DNA of 64,000 nt from Azorinus chamasolen (GCA_963576725.1 OY755239.1:59489453-59553452), one strand, 5' to 3'. Shown: positions 50,504 to 61,053, counted from the stretch's first letter. The notes: generated by a model not told the origin, from the sequence alone. Numbers and translations are program-made.

Positions 50504-51230
50504 CTTATCTGCATTCCACGTCTTTGTGTTTGATGTCAGAATATTTCCAGCGATGGGGTGCGATATTGCACCAAATGAAACATACGTATCTTGCATACTC
50601 TTCAAAGACCGTGAAGTGTGTATTACGTATGATTCAAATATGACAAAACAGTCTAAGTATTTAAACAGCGGTTTTGTATAAAACACATGTTCTATTTCAT
50701 CGACTAATACGATTGCAGTATATTGGCCACGCATGTCTCATTCTCCAGAAGACTCTAGATGCTCTTCAAAGATTTCTTTAAACACGTGCCTTTAAATGTT
50801 TTAAGTTGGTTACGTTTTTATTCTGATTATCTTTTCTAATTATATTACTTTGTCCCTTACTAATTTGATACTGTTTGATCATAGTTTTGTTGCATGTGTA
50901 ATGGAATACATAGGGTACTTACAGATCTCCATCTGTTAGCAGACGCATTTAAATTTCCAATAACATAATCAGTATAATGTTCAGATCGTTTGGGTCCGTC
51001 TTACGAAAGATTATAGTATGTTCTAATGCATGACACTTGCTAATATTCGCATAACCGAACTCTTTCGCCCATTTTAGCATGCAGCAAATCTTAATTAGTA
51101 ACCTACGACAGAAATAGAAAAAAATCTAACATTCTATCATACAACGATCGTAACTGGAAGCAAAACAGGTCCCAGGTACGGTATGATTTGAATATACAAT
51201 ATTTATTACATAGCTTCCCTTGTATTCGAG
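50504..51230. other. No feature recognised
   Basis: No coding motif or assigned repeat. Confidence 0.5.
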
Positions 51231-51476
51231 TTAACCCTTTCGGCATCAAATTTCTCATTGTCGTCTGCAATCCAATTTTTGTTAAATCATTTGGTACAAT
51301 AAGAAAATCAGATAAATAAATGCAAATGTCAAAGGAATAAAGCACAGACAGAGAAATAGAGTTTGAGACAAAAAGTGAAGTCCCTGATTAGACGCCGCCT
51401 TGAAAAGGCGGCGTCTGGTCTGAGACTACACTATTTGTCGTGGTGCATTTATGCGACATCGGCAGTGAAAGGAATA
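51231..51476 (-). mobile_element. C-family MITE, near full
   Basis: TTAACCCTTTCGGCATC start, hairpin 51370-51438 (GCCGCCTTGAAAAGGCGGC), GCAGTGAAAGGAATAA end. Confidence 0.83.
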
Positions 51477-51637
51477 ACATAGCCATTACATATTTCGTTA
51501 TATTACACGCGTTTATCTTAAGCTGTAACGTCATGTAGAAACACCACTACGTCATGTAGAATCATACGTGTAGGACCTGTCAAAAACGGCATTCTTTAGT
51601 GGAAATAAATTATGTGATAAAAAGAATATGATGCTCG

Positions 51638-51755
51638 TAGTCGTTTTATACAACTGATATTAAACTCGTCTTGGAAAATGTTATTAAGCTCGCCAGAGGC
51701 TCCCATAATAACATTTTCCAGAACTCGTTTAATATCAGATTGTATAAAATGACTA
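51638..51755. repeat. 118-bp palindrome with CTCGCC..GGCTCC loop
   Basis: TAGTCGTTTTATACAA pairs with TTGTATAAAATGACTA, continuing through GATATTAAACTCG and TGGAAAATGTTATTA. Confidence 0.82.
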
Positions 51756-51837
51756 CTCGCAATATATCCTGCATATATTTGACGTGGATGAAATACTGTC
51801 CGTTCACTGCAATGATTTCTGTGACAATGCTATCATG

Positions 51838-52330
51838 TTTTGGTCCTTCGGGATCATTAGTTTTGATTGTATAAGTTTTGAAAATTGAATACTGTTTAAG
51901 CCGGTGCTAGGGGACGTGAGTAGTGTTGCACTTTTAATTACTACTCATGAACAGACTAAATAAAACCGAGTCTGCAATTTTCTCTTTTCGCATTGCTACT
52001 TTTGCTTTCGAAGGATCACCTACATTAAGAATATGTGTACTTCACAACAGCAGGTGTTAAGTGCTTGTGTGTCGGCCGTAAAAAGTCGCCCCGTACTTCA
52101 TTCTCAGTGTTGTTATATTTTCTGGTCCTTCGTGATCATTAGATTCGATGGTTAAGTTTGAATATTGAATACTGCTTTAGCCGGTGCTAGGGCGCGTGAG
52201 TGGTGTTGCACTTGTAATTACTAATCATGATCAGACTCAATAAAACCGAGTCTGCAATTTTCTCTTTTCGCATTGCTACTTTTGCTTTCTTCTAAGGATC
52301 ACCCACTTTCAGATTATTAGTTTGTTTTTC
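51838..52330 (+). repeat. V-family, about 1.6-2 units in tandem
   Basis: AAGCCGGTGCTAGGG occurs at about 51899 and 52179, and ACCGAGTCTGCAATTTTCTC at about 51966 and 52246, giving a period of about 280 bases. Confidence 0.8.
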
Positions 52331-52475
52331 ATTAACACTATAAACGGCAATTGGAATCTAATCTTTCAGACAAATCGTCGCACCATGTTTTCCGCTAACA
52401 CACTCCTAATATACGGGTAATGTTTCGTTATATTGACTGCCTAACAAAGTTGACCTGATAACAAGTGGATATTAT

Positions 52476-52944
52476 TTAACCCTTGTCCAGGTATTGGCGA
52501 CCTGACTCAACCCTTCGAACAATTTGGCTCCAGATGAGACGCCGAGTAACTACTCATCTCACCAGTATCCAAAATGTTTGTTAATCAGTCGTTATTGTCT
52601 CAAAAAGGTTGTTTAACCCATTCCCTCATATTGACGACTTTTGACGACTCTGTAAAAGTAACTTTGTGAAACCATTGTGATAAATAGAGCATTTTCTCCT
52701 ATAGGAGCAAATGCTCTATTTATCACAATGGTTTCAAACTACAAAATTATCACAATGGTTTCAAACTACGAAATTCTAAAAATGTTTCCTTTTCTCTAGT
52801 TAATGCTCCTTTTCGGTAGGTTTATTCAAAGAGGTTGTATCTAAAAAATAGCCTATGAGGTAATGGGTTAACTATGAGGAAGTCGAAATTGAACCAGATC
52901 CAAAATCGGACAGACTTTATTTGTTACAGCGAGGTATGGGTTAG
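52476..52944 (+). mobile_element. B-family TTAA MITE hosting an F copy
   Basis: TTAACCCTTGTCCAGG start, hairpin, TCAAAAAGGTTGTT; then F at 52613-52871. GTCGAAATTGAACCAGATCC and GCGAGGTATGGGTTA close the B copy. Confidence 0.7.
52613..52871 (+). mobile_element. F-family TTAA MITE with 27-bp internal duplication
   Basis: TTAACCCATTCCCTCATATT to GAGGTAATGGGTTAA. Hairpin 52673-52740. TATCACAATGGTTTCAAACT-type unit repeated at 52721 and 52748. Confidence 0.87.
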
Positions 52945-53145
52945 CTCTTACAGTGCGGGACACGAGTCACTTATGTCCTTTGCAAACAGTGTAGACCCAG
53001 ATGAGAGGGCTCCTAGAGGAGCCCTCTCATCAGGGTCTGCACTGTTTGTAATGTTACATTTTTCTATAGAAAAACCCCTAAATATTAGGTTGACCTGTTT
53101 GAATTATGGAACAGTCCATTTGAAAATCAGCGTTATAAGGGTTAA
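52941..53145 (+). mobile_element. H-family MITE, full
   Basis: TTAGCTCTTACAGTGCGGGA start (shared with B end), hairpin 52982-53048 (apex GGGCTCCTAGAGGAGCCC), GCGTTATAAGGGTTAA end. Confidence 0.82.
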
Positions 53146-53451
53146 CAATGAATATCACGGAATCAGGACCAAATCTTGGCACTGCGTGTGTGCCTCATGG
53201 GGTTACAAATTACAAGTATTGTTAGGTCGTTAGTGTTATAACATGATATTGACATGAATAATCGATTTGACAGATATTTTGTTCCGATGATTTCTCATAA
53301 ACGCTGTTCCAAGAGAACTATAAAACGTTACATTGAACGAAATGGTATGTGTGGCGCATATTCTTTACACAGTTATCTTTCGATATGTCTAATATGATAA
53401 ACACCAGCAGATATTAAAACGTACTTGTAATGCCAATCTTGTTTGTCAACA
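53146..53451. other. No feature recognised
   Basis: No coding potential or assigned repeat. Confidence 0.5.
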
Positions 53452-53875
53452 TACAGTGAATTCCGTTTTGCGTAATCACTTTGTCGTTCAACACACGAGT
53501 CTTCAAACCTCATTTTGCTACTTAACCCTTTCGCCAATGCCGGATCTGTGATTACCTATGTAAACAGTTTGGATCCAGATGAGACGCCGAGTAAATCTGC
53601 GTCTCATCAGGATCAAAACTGTTTGTTACTATTACTATGTTTTTGAAACAAAAATGAAGAAAATCAAAAGAATGAAAATTTGTAGCAGACGACAAAGTTA
53701 GCAGACGACAGAGTTTGGCAGCGAAAGGGTTAATGAAGGGCAAAAGTAATACTGAATGCTTATAGAGTAGCTTTCTGCGTTAATTGCGTCCTATTTTAGG
53801 TTAACACCTACATGTATCTAAAAGACTGATAATTAGACTTCTTTTTAATAATCCCTTAAATATGTTCTACATGTA
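53452..53875. mobile_element. S-type TA element hosting an A copy
   Basis: TA-CAGTGAATTCCGTTTTGCG start; TAAATATGTTCTACATGTA end. The A element interrupts its GCTTAATGCAGGG-type arm (ACTTAA / TTAATGAAGGG). Confidence 0.68.
53522..53733 (-). mobile_element. A-family TTAA MITE, full copy
   Basis: TTAACCCTTTCGCCAATG to GGCAGCGAAAGGGTTAA. Hairpin 53562-53626. Confidence 0.87.
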
Positions 53876-54005
53876 CATGTACTGTGAACGTATTTAATAT
53901 TTTACATCTGATTATTGGCATTAATATACTTCCTGTGACTTAAAGTGATAAAAAACTGTGTAAACTGGTTTACTGGTTTTGAAAAATATATCATGTCATA
54001 CAAGA

Positions 54006-54246
54006 TTGATTTTTTACTCCGCGAATATTGATGTAAGACATAATGACATGATGACTATCAATTACAATATGTTTATAATGACACATAGACACGGGGAACT
54101 CTAGGCCGTAGTTGAAACTGTAGAATCATACCCATGTTTTTCATAAGCAAACAAAGCAGATCCTGATCAGACGGTTCCTACAGGAGCCGTCTGATCTGGG
54201 CCTACTTTGTTTGCAGTGGCGTGGAGAGGCGTTGATTCAGCTTTAA
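54006..54246 (+). mobile_element. D-family MITE
   Basis: TTTTTTACTCCGCGAATATT start, hairpin 54149-54214 (apex GGTTCCTACAGGAGCC), GATTCAGCTTTAA end. Confidence 0.72.
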
Positions 54247-54499
54247 TGCTTTTGTTATTTGGGAATAATTGAGAATATACGAGGTACGCCCACGTTAAAC
54301 AAGTAGTGTTAGTGTCGTTGTCATAGTAAACCTAATTACAAATAGTGTATAATGCCATTAGTGGCTGAGTGTTGATTTGACACAATATTCGCAGCTGGGT
54401 AAACCCTATTAGTCCCATACTACATTTTATTTAGCTAAACTCGTCCAAATTGAAATTTGGAACATATCCATTTTACGTGAAAGAGGTTCTGCAAAACAA

Positions 54500-54710
54500 A
54501 TATATACAGACAAATATTTCCAGATAAGATACGTAATTTAAAAGATTTTCAGCAATAACTCCTTCATTTCTCCACCAAATCCTATGTTGTGACTACTCTT
54601 TAGAATCGTCTCGAATAGACGATTCTAAAGAGTGATTACAACATAGGGTTTGGTGGAGAAATAACAATTTTAGTACTTGAGTACGCAACTTTATCTGTTA
54701 TTCTGAATAA
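54500..54710. mobile_element. U-family copy with complete hairpin
   Basis: CACCAAATCCTATGTTGTGA to ACAACATAGGGTTTGGTG around CGTCTCGAATAGACG. TIRs not found. Confidence 0.65.
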
Positions 54711-54719
54711 CATTGACAT

Positions 54720-54800
54720 TGATTGGCATGACAAACAATGCATACCCTGATCAGAGTTCCTTTCAGTGTCCTCTGGTATGGGTGCACACTGTTTGCCTAA
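54720..54800 (-). mobile_element. H-like hairpin
   Basis: GACAAACAATGCATACCCTG and GGTGCACACTGTTTGCC with a decayed apex. Confidence 0.45.
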
Positions 54801-55059
54801 TTTCAAAGTATGCGATAATTGGAATTTATAATTAACTGTGCTTTTGTATGCTAACTTGATATTTGCAAATAGTTTGGAGGAACCACTTTAGCCACCGAAT
54901 AACTCGTCATACTTTTTCAGAAGCTTTGAAGGATTTTTTTTCACAGATCAGAGATTGAGCAAACATCCTAAGAGTTATTTAAGTTAATAGAGTGGGTGGA
55001 TGCCTGGTACTTCAGTTAGCGGTCGTTTAATACAGGATTGTCTGTACTTGATTTATATC

Positions 55060-55193
55060 ATTTATATTTTGTTTGCTTCCTGTACAGGAAATGTATATTT
55101 CTCGCTACAATCTTAAAATTATGTATGTATTGTAGGCTAAAGAACATTCTTGTAATATTTAATGCTGAAATAAAATGTATTGTATTGTATTTA
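55060..55193 (+). mobile_element. Probable LINE 3' end
   Basis: A 3'-UTR-like sequence ends GAAATAAAATG then TATTGTATTGTATT, a polyadenylation-like signal followed by short 3' tandem repeats as in many CR1/L2-type elements. No coding part was seen. Confidence 0.4.
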
Positions 55194-55195
55194 AG

Positions 55196-55425
55196 TTAAC
55201 CATTTCTCTCATAGAAACGCTTTTCCACGACTGTTGCAAATAGAAGGAGCTGTCTAATCAGGGTCTGCACTGTTTTTATGGCATTTTATAGATCTGGATT
55301 TTACAGTTCCCACTATGGTTAAGAACAACCTTTTTTCATGTTCCATTTTATTGGTTCTGTCCATGAATATTATTGACATGATCGAATCTTGAATGAATGT
55401 TACATGTAAGCAGGGAAAGGGTTGA
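55196..55425 (+). mobile_element. D/E-type MITE missing left arm
   Basis: TTAACCATTTCTCTCATAG start; AATAGAAGGAGCTGTCTAAT shows the left arm lost; CAGGGAAAGGGTTGA end. Confidence 0.7.
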
Positions 55426-55649
55426 AGTACACAGAGTACATCTTTAACCCTTTCCTTCATATTGACGACATTTGACGACTCTGTAAAAGTCACTTTGTGA
55501 AATCATTGTGATAAATAGAGCATTTGCTCCTATAGGAGCAAATGCTCTATTTATCACTATGGTTTCAAACAACAAAATTTTAAAAAATTCCTTTTCTCTA
55601 GTCGATGCTTCTTTTCGGTAGATTTATTCAAAAAGGCTGGATCTAATAA

Positions 55650-57043
55650 ACGGCCAAAAAACTATATTATGTATACAAAACCCATAGGAGCAATTTGTAG
55701 AAACCATGGACTTAATCATCATTTTTATGCAGACGACTCGCAGCTATATATATCATTTGAACCCATTGACACTACTACACAAATGGAAGTTATAAGACGA
55801 GTGGAAGCCTGTCTAAACGATGTTGTCTCCTGGATGCACCACAATTTGCTAAAACTAAATGCAGATAAAACATAACTTATACTGTTTAACTCCAAACGTA
55901 ATGCAGAACGTGTATCAAACATAGAAATCAAAATTGAAGATGCTGAGATAAAACCATCAACGTGGGTTCGAAATTTGGGGGCTTTCCTCGATTCCAACAT
56001 GAACATGGAACAACAGGTGAATTCTGTTTGTAGGCCTTGTTATGCCCAGCTACGACAAATAGGCCATATCAGAAAATATCTTACCACTGATACTACAAAA
56101 CCCCTAGTAAATTCTATTGTTACATCCAGACTCGACTAGTGTAACTCCCTGCTTTGTGGTTTACCAAAGTCAACTTTGAACAAACTGCAGACTGTCCAAA
56201 ATGTTGCAGCTCGTATCATTACCAGGACATCACGTTTTGACCACATAACACCAGTGTTAAAGGAACTTCACTGGCTCCCAGTGGAACACCGGATTGACTT
56301 TAAACTTTTGACTCACTCCTATAAAGCATTGAATGACAAATCTCCCAAGTTAGATCACAAACATGTTAAAGATATATAAACCACAGCGTGATTTAAGATC
56401 AAAAAATGACTTTATGGCCCTCGTGATACCAAGATCCCGCACAGTTACCTTTGGTGATCGTAGCTTTGCAAAGGTGGCTCCTAAGTTGTGGAATGAACTT
56501 CCGGTGGGAATACGGAACACAGCTTCACTTGAGTCTTTTAAAAGAACTCTTAAAACTCATTTCTTTTTAAAGATATATGGTGGCTGGTGTATATTTTAAG
56601 CCCAAATAGCTGTTGCATGTTTTAACTCAGCTACACTTGAATCTTTTAAAAGATATCTTAAAAACCATTCCTTTTTAAAGAATTATGGTGGCTGATATAT
56701 ATTTTAAGCCCAAACAGCGGTTGCATGTTTTAACTTTAGAAATAGTATGCCATCAACTTTGCTTTATCATCTTATCATAATTGTACTATACCTTACTAGG
56801 CATATGGATTTTAAATGTTGAGGTTATGCGATAAGTTCTTTTTATACCTTAGAACTACACTGTAAATGTTTTTGGTTTTGTTTATTATGTTTTTATTTCT
56901 ATTTAATCTCTTATATTTTCTTTAATTTCTGCTTTAGTATGTATAAATGTTTTAATTGTAAAGCACTTTTGAACGTATTTAGATATGAAAAGAGTGCTAC
57001 ATGTATAAAAATATGGTATAATAATAATAATAATAATAATAAT
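55650..57043 (+). pseudogene. 5'-truncated L2/CR1-type LINE, broken
   Basis: The reading frame starts inside the reverse transcriptase. HHFYADDSQLYISFEP near 55711 holds the catalytic YADD. WMHHNLLKLNADKT follows, then a stop at 55873. The frame continues TWVRNLGAFLDSNM.. and has a second stop at 56137 in RLD*CNSLL. NVAARIITRTSRFDHITPVL and LHWLPVEHRIDFKLLTHSYK lie from about 56200. A frameshift near 56360 leads to IYKPQRDLRSKND.. and KVAPKLWNELPVGIRNTASL ending at 56599. This order is the standard RT C-terminal part of L2/CR1-clade LINEs. The 3' end has TGTAAAGCACTTTTGAACG and AAAAGAGTGCTAC, then a TAA-repeat tail (57019-57043). Endonuclease and 5' RT are absent, consistent with 5' truncation on insertion into the F element. 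Confidence 0.88.
56520..56735 (+). repeat. 107-bp tandem duplication at LINE ORF end
   Basis: CAGCTTCACTTGAGTCTTTT at 56520 and CAGCTACACTTGAATCTTTT at 56627 start two units, each running through TATTTTAAGCCCAAA and TTGCATGTTTTAACT. Confidence 0.85.
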
Positions 57044-57189
57044 AGTCTATGAGGGAAAAGGTTAAAATGATGCGATTTTTAAATCTAAAGAACAGTATCA
57101 TTTTTAGGGTAAGAACAAAACAACAAACATGCTGACTGCGTGCATTTTATGTATCAGCACAGTGTTCTGAAACGCCTCCAAAATAGTGA

Positions 57190-57319
57190 TTCGTTCAAGC
57201 TATTGAGAAACTATTGACAGAGTGTAAAACGACGTGGATCCTGATAAGTCTCTCGGTGTCTTGTCTGGGTCCAAACTGTTTGCAAATTCGAGACACGTCA
57301 CCAGCAGCGAGATAAGGTT
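57190..57319 (-). mobile_element. B-family partial copy
   Basis: AGAAACTATTGACAGAGTGT, shortened hairpin (CTGATAAGTCTCTCGGTGTC), CAGCGAGATAAGGTTA end. Confidence 0.55.
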
Positions 57320-57740
57320 ATGATGAACATTTTGGAAGCTCATTTTGGATTCTATTAGCCTCGTGCCTAGGCTAATTTTCCGCTTAGGCTCTACTGACCT
57401 TTGCACTGTCAAATGACTATGACCTGGTAACAAATTACAATTGAGGATCATTTGGTAATACAACGGCAAACTAAATTTCAGCACAGTTTTCCAGCCTCAT
57501 GAGTTTGTCAATTACAAGTATTGTTGACTTGTTAGTGTACTTGCTTGGTGCGTGCATAAATTAATAATTGAATTGATACTTGATTGGAATGTTTGTCATG
57601 CTAACATAACGATATATTGCTGGTTTTTGTAAAACTAGAGCAGCGATCCAAGATTTGCCGTGAACGAAAAAAACGGGAATCATATATAACCTTGTAATCA
57701 ACATTTGTATACACCACTCAACGAAGTTGCTCGGGGTATA
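57320..57740. other. No feature recognised
   Basis: No coding potential or assigned repeat. Confidence 0.5.
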
Positions 57741-57869
57741 TACAGCAAAATCTCTTTATAACGGCCACTAAATTACATCAAGTATTTTGTATTAAAGGCA
57801 GTCACCTGCCCTAAATATCAGCTAATTAACACAATTTATACACACCATTATAGATAGGCTTTTACTGTA
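57741..57869. mobile_element. Q-family TA element lacking left hairpin arm
   Basis: TACAGCAAAATCTCTTTATAA start, AGATAGGCTTTTACTG-TA end. TATTAAAGGCAGTCACCTGC shows the deletion. Confidence 0.75.
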
Positions 57870-57879
57870 GTGTTTGACC

Positions 57880-58480
57880 CGTCCGTCAGTCGGTCTGTCC
57901 ACCCGTCCGTCCGTTTATCCTAAAACATTGTTGCTCATCTAGAACTTTCATTTCTTGACCATGTCTTCTCAAATTTGCTTTAAAAGTGTCATAAAAGTTT
58001 GGATGAGGTTGGTTTTCACAGGAATCTATCATCCGTCAGTCCGTCTGTCAGTCTGTTCGTCCGTGTATCATAATACATTGCTGCTCATCTAGCACTTTTA
58101 TTTCTTGACCATTTTCTCTCAAATTTGCTTTAAAAATTGTCATAAAAGCTTGGATGAGGTTGATTTTTACAGGAATCCGTCATCTGTCATCCATCAGTCC
58201 GTCTTTCATTCCTTTCGGTCATGTATCACAATACATTGTTGCTCATCTAGCACTTTCATTTCTTGACCAATTTTTCTCAAATTTGCTTTAAGAATTGTCA
58301 TGATTAAAAGCTTGGATGAGATTGATTTTCAGAGGAATCCGTCATGCGTCAGTCCGTCTGTGAATCATGATACAGTGTTGCTCATCTAGTATACTTTAAT
58401 TTCTTGACATTTTTTTCTCACATTTGTGTTAAGAATTGTCATGAATAAAAGCTTGGATGAGTTCGATTTTCAGAGGATTC
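57880..58480. repeat. Tandem array, about 140-158-bp unit, four copies
   Basis: TTGCTCATCTAG landmarks at 57931, 58081 (CTGCTCATCTAG), 58239 and 58378. Each unit has TTTCTTGACCATTTTCTCTC-like and CATAAAAGCTTGGATGAG blocks and a GTCCGTC-rich stretch. Confidence 0.87.
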
Positions 58481-58606
58481 TGTCAAAGGGAACCACCCTT
58501 TTCTCTGACAATGTGACGGCGTGGGGTATGTGAACTTGTTCGCTAAAGTTATTTAATAATTACAGTCCTTAGTATTAATAACTTGTGTAAATCATTAGTT
58601 CGAATT

Positions 58607-58900
58607 TAACCCTTTATCTGGCGAATTAATGACACCGTGAATATTTACTAGCTGATTTCTTGGTACAGTAAACCCCCTCTAAAGCGACAACCAAAAAGGG
58701 GCATAATTCTGGGTGCCTGGGTAGCTTAATGCAGGACAAAAGTTGTACAGAAATCTCACTTTCGTCCTGCATTAAGCAACCACCTGCTTATAAAGACAGC
58801 CATGTTTATCCATTTAGTGGTCGCGTTAGAGGAGTTTACTGTATATGAACAACTGAATATTTTACCTTGGCAAAAACTTGAGAATCAAGAACAATCCCGA
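58607..58900 (+). mobile_element. D-family fragment hosting an R element
   Basis: TTAACCCTTTATCTGG and ACACCGTGAATATTTACTAG before R; TTTTACCTTGGCAAAAACTT after it. Confidence 0.5.
58664..58843. mobile_element. R-family TA element, full, shortened apex
   Basis: TA-CAGTAAACCCCCTCTAAAGC start, TTAGAGGAGTTTACTG-TA end. The hairpin lacks its inner stem (ACAGAAATCTCACTTTCGTC). Confidence 0.8.
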
Positions 58901-58934
58901 ATGAACCCACAACAAAAAAACCTCGTTTTTTGTG

Positions 58935-59099
58935 TTAACTCATTCCCTCATGTCGACACCTTTGCAAATGCTCTATTTACCACAATGGTTTCAAATCTAC
59001 AAAATTCTACAATGTTCCTTTTCTCTAGTAAATGCTCCTTTTCAGTAGATTTATTCAAAGAGGTTGGTTCCAGATACAGTCTATGAGGTAATGGGTTAA
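58935..59099 (+). mobile_element. F-family TTAA MITE with left arm deleted
   Basis: TTAACTCATTCCCTCATGTC to GAGGTAATGGGTTAA. ACACCTTTGCAAATGCTCTA joins the left end directly to the right arm. Confidence 0.82.
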
Positions 59100-59242
59100 A
59101 GGTGAGTTAGATAAGGTGGTTGTTCAAACATATGCACAGCCATATACGTCGTTTGATGTCTTAGAACTATATATATTTACGATCGCAGTTAATAATGATA
59201 AATATTCTATTTTTTGTTGTTTAAATCTTATACATTGTAAAT

Positions 59243-59354
59243 CTGATATACATTTCTGCTATGACCAAACCATCCCGTGTTCTTCATTGCAAAACTCCAT
59301 CTTCTTTATAATCATGATACCATTTTGACATGAATATTCATCCGATAAAGGGTT
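59243..59354 (-). mobile_element. D-family right-end fragment
   Basis: CATTTCTGCTATGACCAAAC, ATGAATATTCATCCGATAAA, GGGTTTA. Confidence 0.55.
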
Positions 59355-59415
59355 TATTGGTTATGTTAATATAAAACATAATTTTACATTCGAGACAACT
59401 TTTAATTTTGATTTA

Positions 59416-59678
59416 TTAGCCCTTTCCTTCAGATAAACGCATTTTTACGCATTTGTAAAGAAAGTAGATCCAGATCAGACGGTCCATATACATGTACATG
59501 TACTAGTATAAGAGCCGTCTTATAAGGGTCTGCTCTGTTTGCTTATAGTATAATATAGATCTGATTCTACCATTTCTGCCTGAGCCAAAACATGCTATGC
59601 ATATATGCCATTATAAAAATTCAACTACAATATATTCATGATGGCATTTTTTTTTACATGAATGTTGAACAGGGTTAA
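59416..59678 (-). mobile_element. D-family MITE with enlarged apex
   Basis: TTAGCCCTTTCCTTCAG start; hairpin arms separated by CATATACATGTACATGTACT; TGAACAGGGTTAA end. Confidence 0.75.
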
Positions 59679-59758
59679 GAGTCTTCTTTCAAAACCATGA
59701 AAAACTCATGAAAACGAACGTTGGTGTATGCTCCTCTGTTCAAAATATTCAACTAACA

Positions 59759-59966
59759 TACAGTAGAACCTCTCTAATGCGACCACGTAGAAAATAACCA
59801 TAGCTGTCTTAATAGGCAGGTGGTTGCTTAATGCAGGACGAAAGTTATGCAGAAAGCTCCTATAGGAGTTTTCTGCATAGCGTTCGTCCTGCATGAAGCT
59901 GCCACCTGCCTCTGTCACCGAGAATTCCCCCCTTTGAAGTGTTCGCATTAAATGGTTTTTACTGTA
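59759..59966. mobile_element. R-family TA element, full
   Basis: TA-CAGTAGAACCTCTCTAATGC start, GCATTAAATGGTTTTTACTG-TA end. Hairpin 59817-59909 with AAGCTCCTATAGGAGTTT apex. Confidence 0.84.
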
Positions 59967-60294
59967 TGTTATTTGTGTTATTATGGAATAATTAAATGTA
60001 CGTCCGTAAGCAAACACAAAACGGCTGTTTTCGATTTTAATAACTGCTCCTGGTGGAATAACCGTTTACAAGTACTGCCGATACGATTGAGTGTTATTTA
60101 GTCACAATAGTCGTTCATTTAGAGTAATGTGCGATATTATATAGGGAAATTGTTTGTAATCTCTCTTTATTTTGACATATCGCTTGAAACTATTGATGCT
60201 AATCGTATTAATGTTCCTATTTTAGCTCAGCTCGTATGTCACAATGCAAACATATTAACAAGTTTAGTTTTCTTCCACGACATTGTACAAAACA

Positions 60295-60340
60295 TACAGT
60301 TGAATTTCGATAACTCGAACTTCAAGGAACCGTACAAATT
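60295..60340. mobile_element. T-family left-end fragment
   Basis: TA-CAGTTGAATTTCGATAACTC only. Confidence 0.6.
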
Positions 60341-60342
60341 AC

Positions 60343-60420
60343 AACAGCAGTAACTACTACTTCTACTGTTACTACTTCTACTACTTCTACTACTGGTACT
60401 ACTAACTACTACTGCTGCTG

Positions 60421-60453
<33 letters not shown>
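60343..60453. repeat. CTA/CTG trinucleotide microsatellite
   Basis: Imperfect ACT/GCT repeat of about 110 bases lying between a T fragment and a U half-hairpin. Confidence 0.9.
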
Positions 60454-60454
<1 letters not shown>

Positions 60455-60540
60455 GATTCTAAAGAGTGGTCACAACATAGGTTTGATGGAGTCATGACGA
60501 TTTTATAATTTGGGTACGCACCTTTATCTGTTGCTCTGAT
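60454..60540. mobile_element. U-family right half, starting at the hairpin apex
   Basis: CGATTCTAAAGAGTGGTCAC, ACAACATAGGTTTGATGG. Left arm replaced by the microsatellite. Confidence 0.65.
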
Positions 60541-60840
60541 TTCTTATTTAACACCATATACACCATGTATTCAATTCCATCCTTACATTTTCCTATCAGC
60601 TACACGGAATTATGTGTTTTGCAATGGCTGTATCTTCCTATAAGCCTTCAGACACAAGACACAGTTCAAATATTTGTTTCTTTATTGCCATTCTTTCAAT
60701 TTATCGTAATTGCACTATGTTGTCATTTATTATCAACATAAAGCTGGATTATAGTGCTGTTGCGTGTTTGAGTGAGGGCATGGGACATCTGAAGATAGTA
60801 ATCTGTTAATAGACAGAATAATCCAATAGCAAAATTCGAA
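60541..60840. other. No feature recognised
   Basis: No coding potential or assigned repeat. Confidence 0.5.
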
Positions 60841-61053
60841 TTAACCCTTACGGTGCGGGACACGAGTCACTAATATCATTTGCAAACAGTGTAGACCCAG
60901 ATGAGAGGGCTCCTAGAGGAGCCCCCTCATCAGGGTCTGCACTATTTGTCACGTTACATTTTTCTTTAAAGAAATCCCTAAATATTCACCATAAGCTTGG
61001 CCTGTTTGAATTTTGGAATATTCCATTTGAAAATACGGCGTTGGAAGGGTTAA
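60841..61053 (+). mobile_element. H-family TTAA MITE, full copy
   Basis: TTAACCCTTACGGTGCGG to GCGTTGGAAGGGTTAA. Hairpin 60880-60950 (apex GGGCTCCTAGAGGAGCCC). Last TTAA shared with the B copy. Confidence 0.88.

Larger units (their letters stand above)
55444..57065 (+). mobile_element. F-family TTAA MITE split by an L2-type LINE
   Basis: TTAACCCTTTCCTTCATATT start, hairpin 55500-55567, and F sequence to about GGATCTAATAAA. After the LINE, TAGTCTATGAGGGAAAAGGTTAA-type end (57043-57065). Confidence 0.85.
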
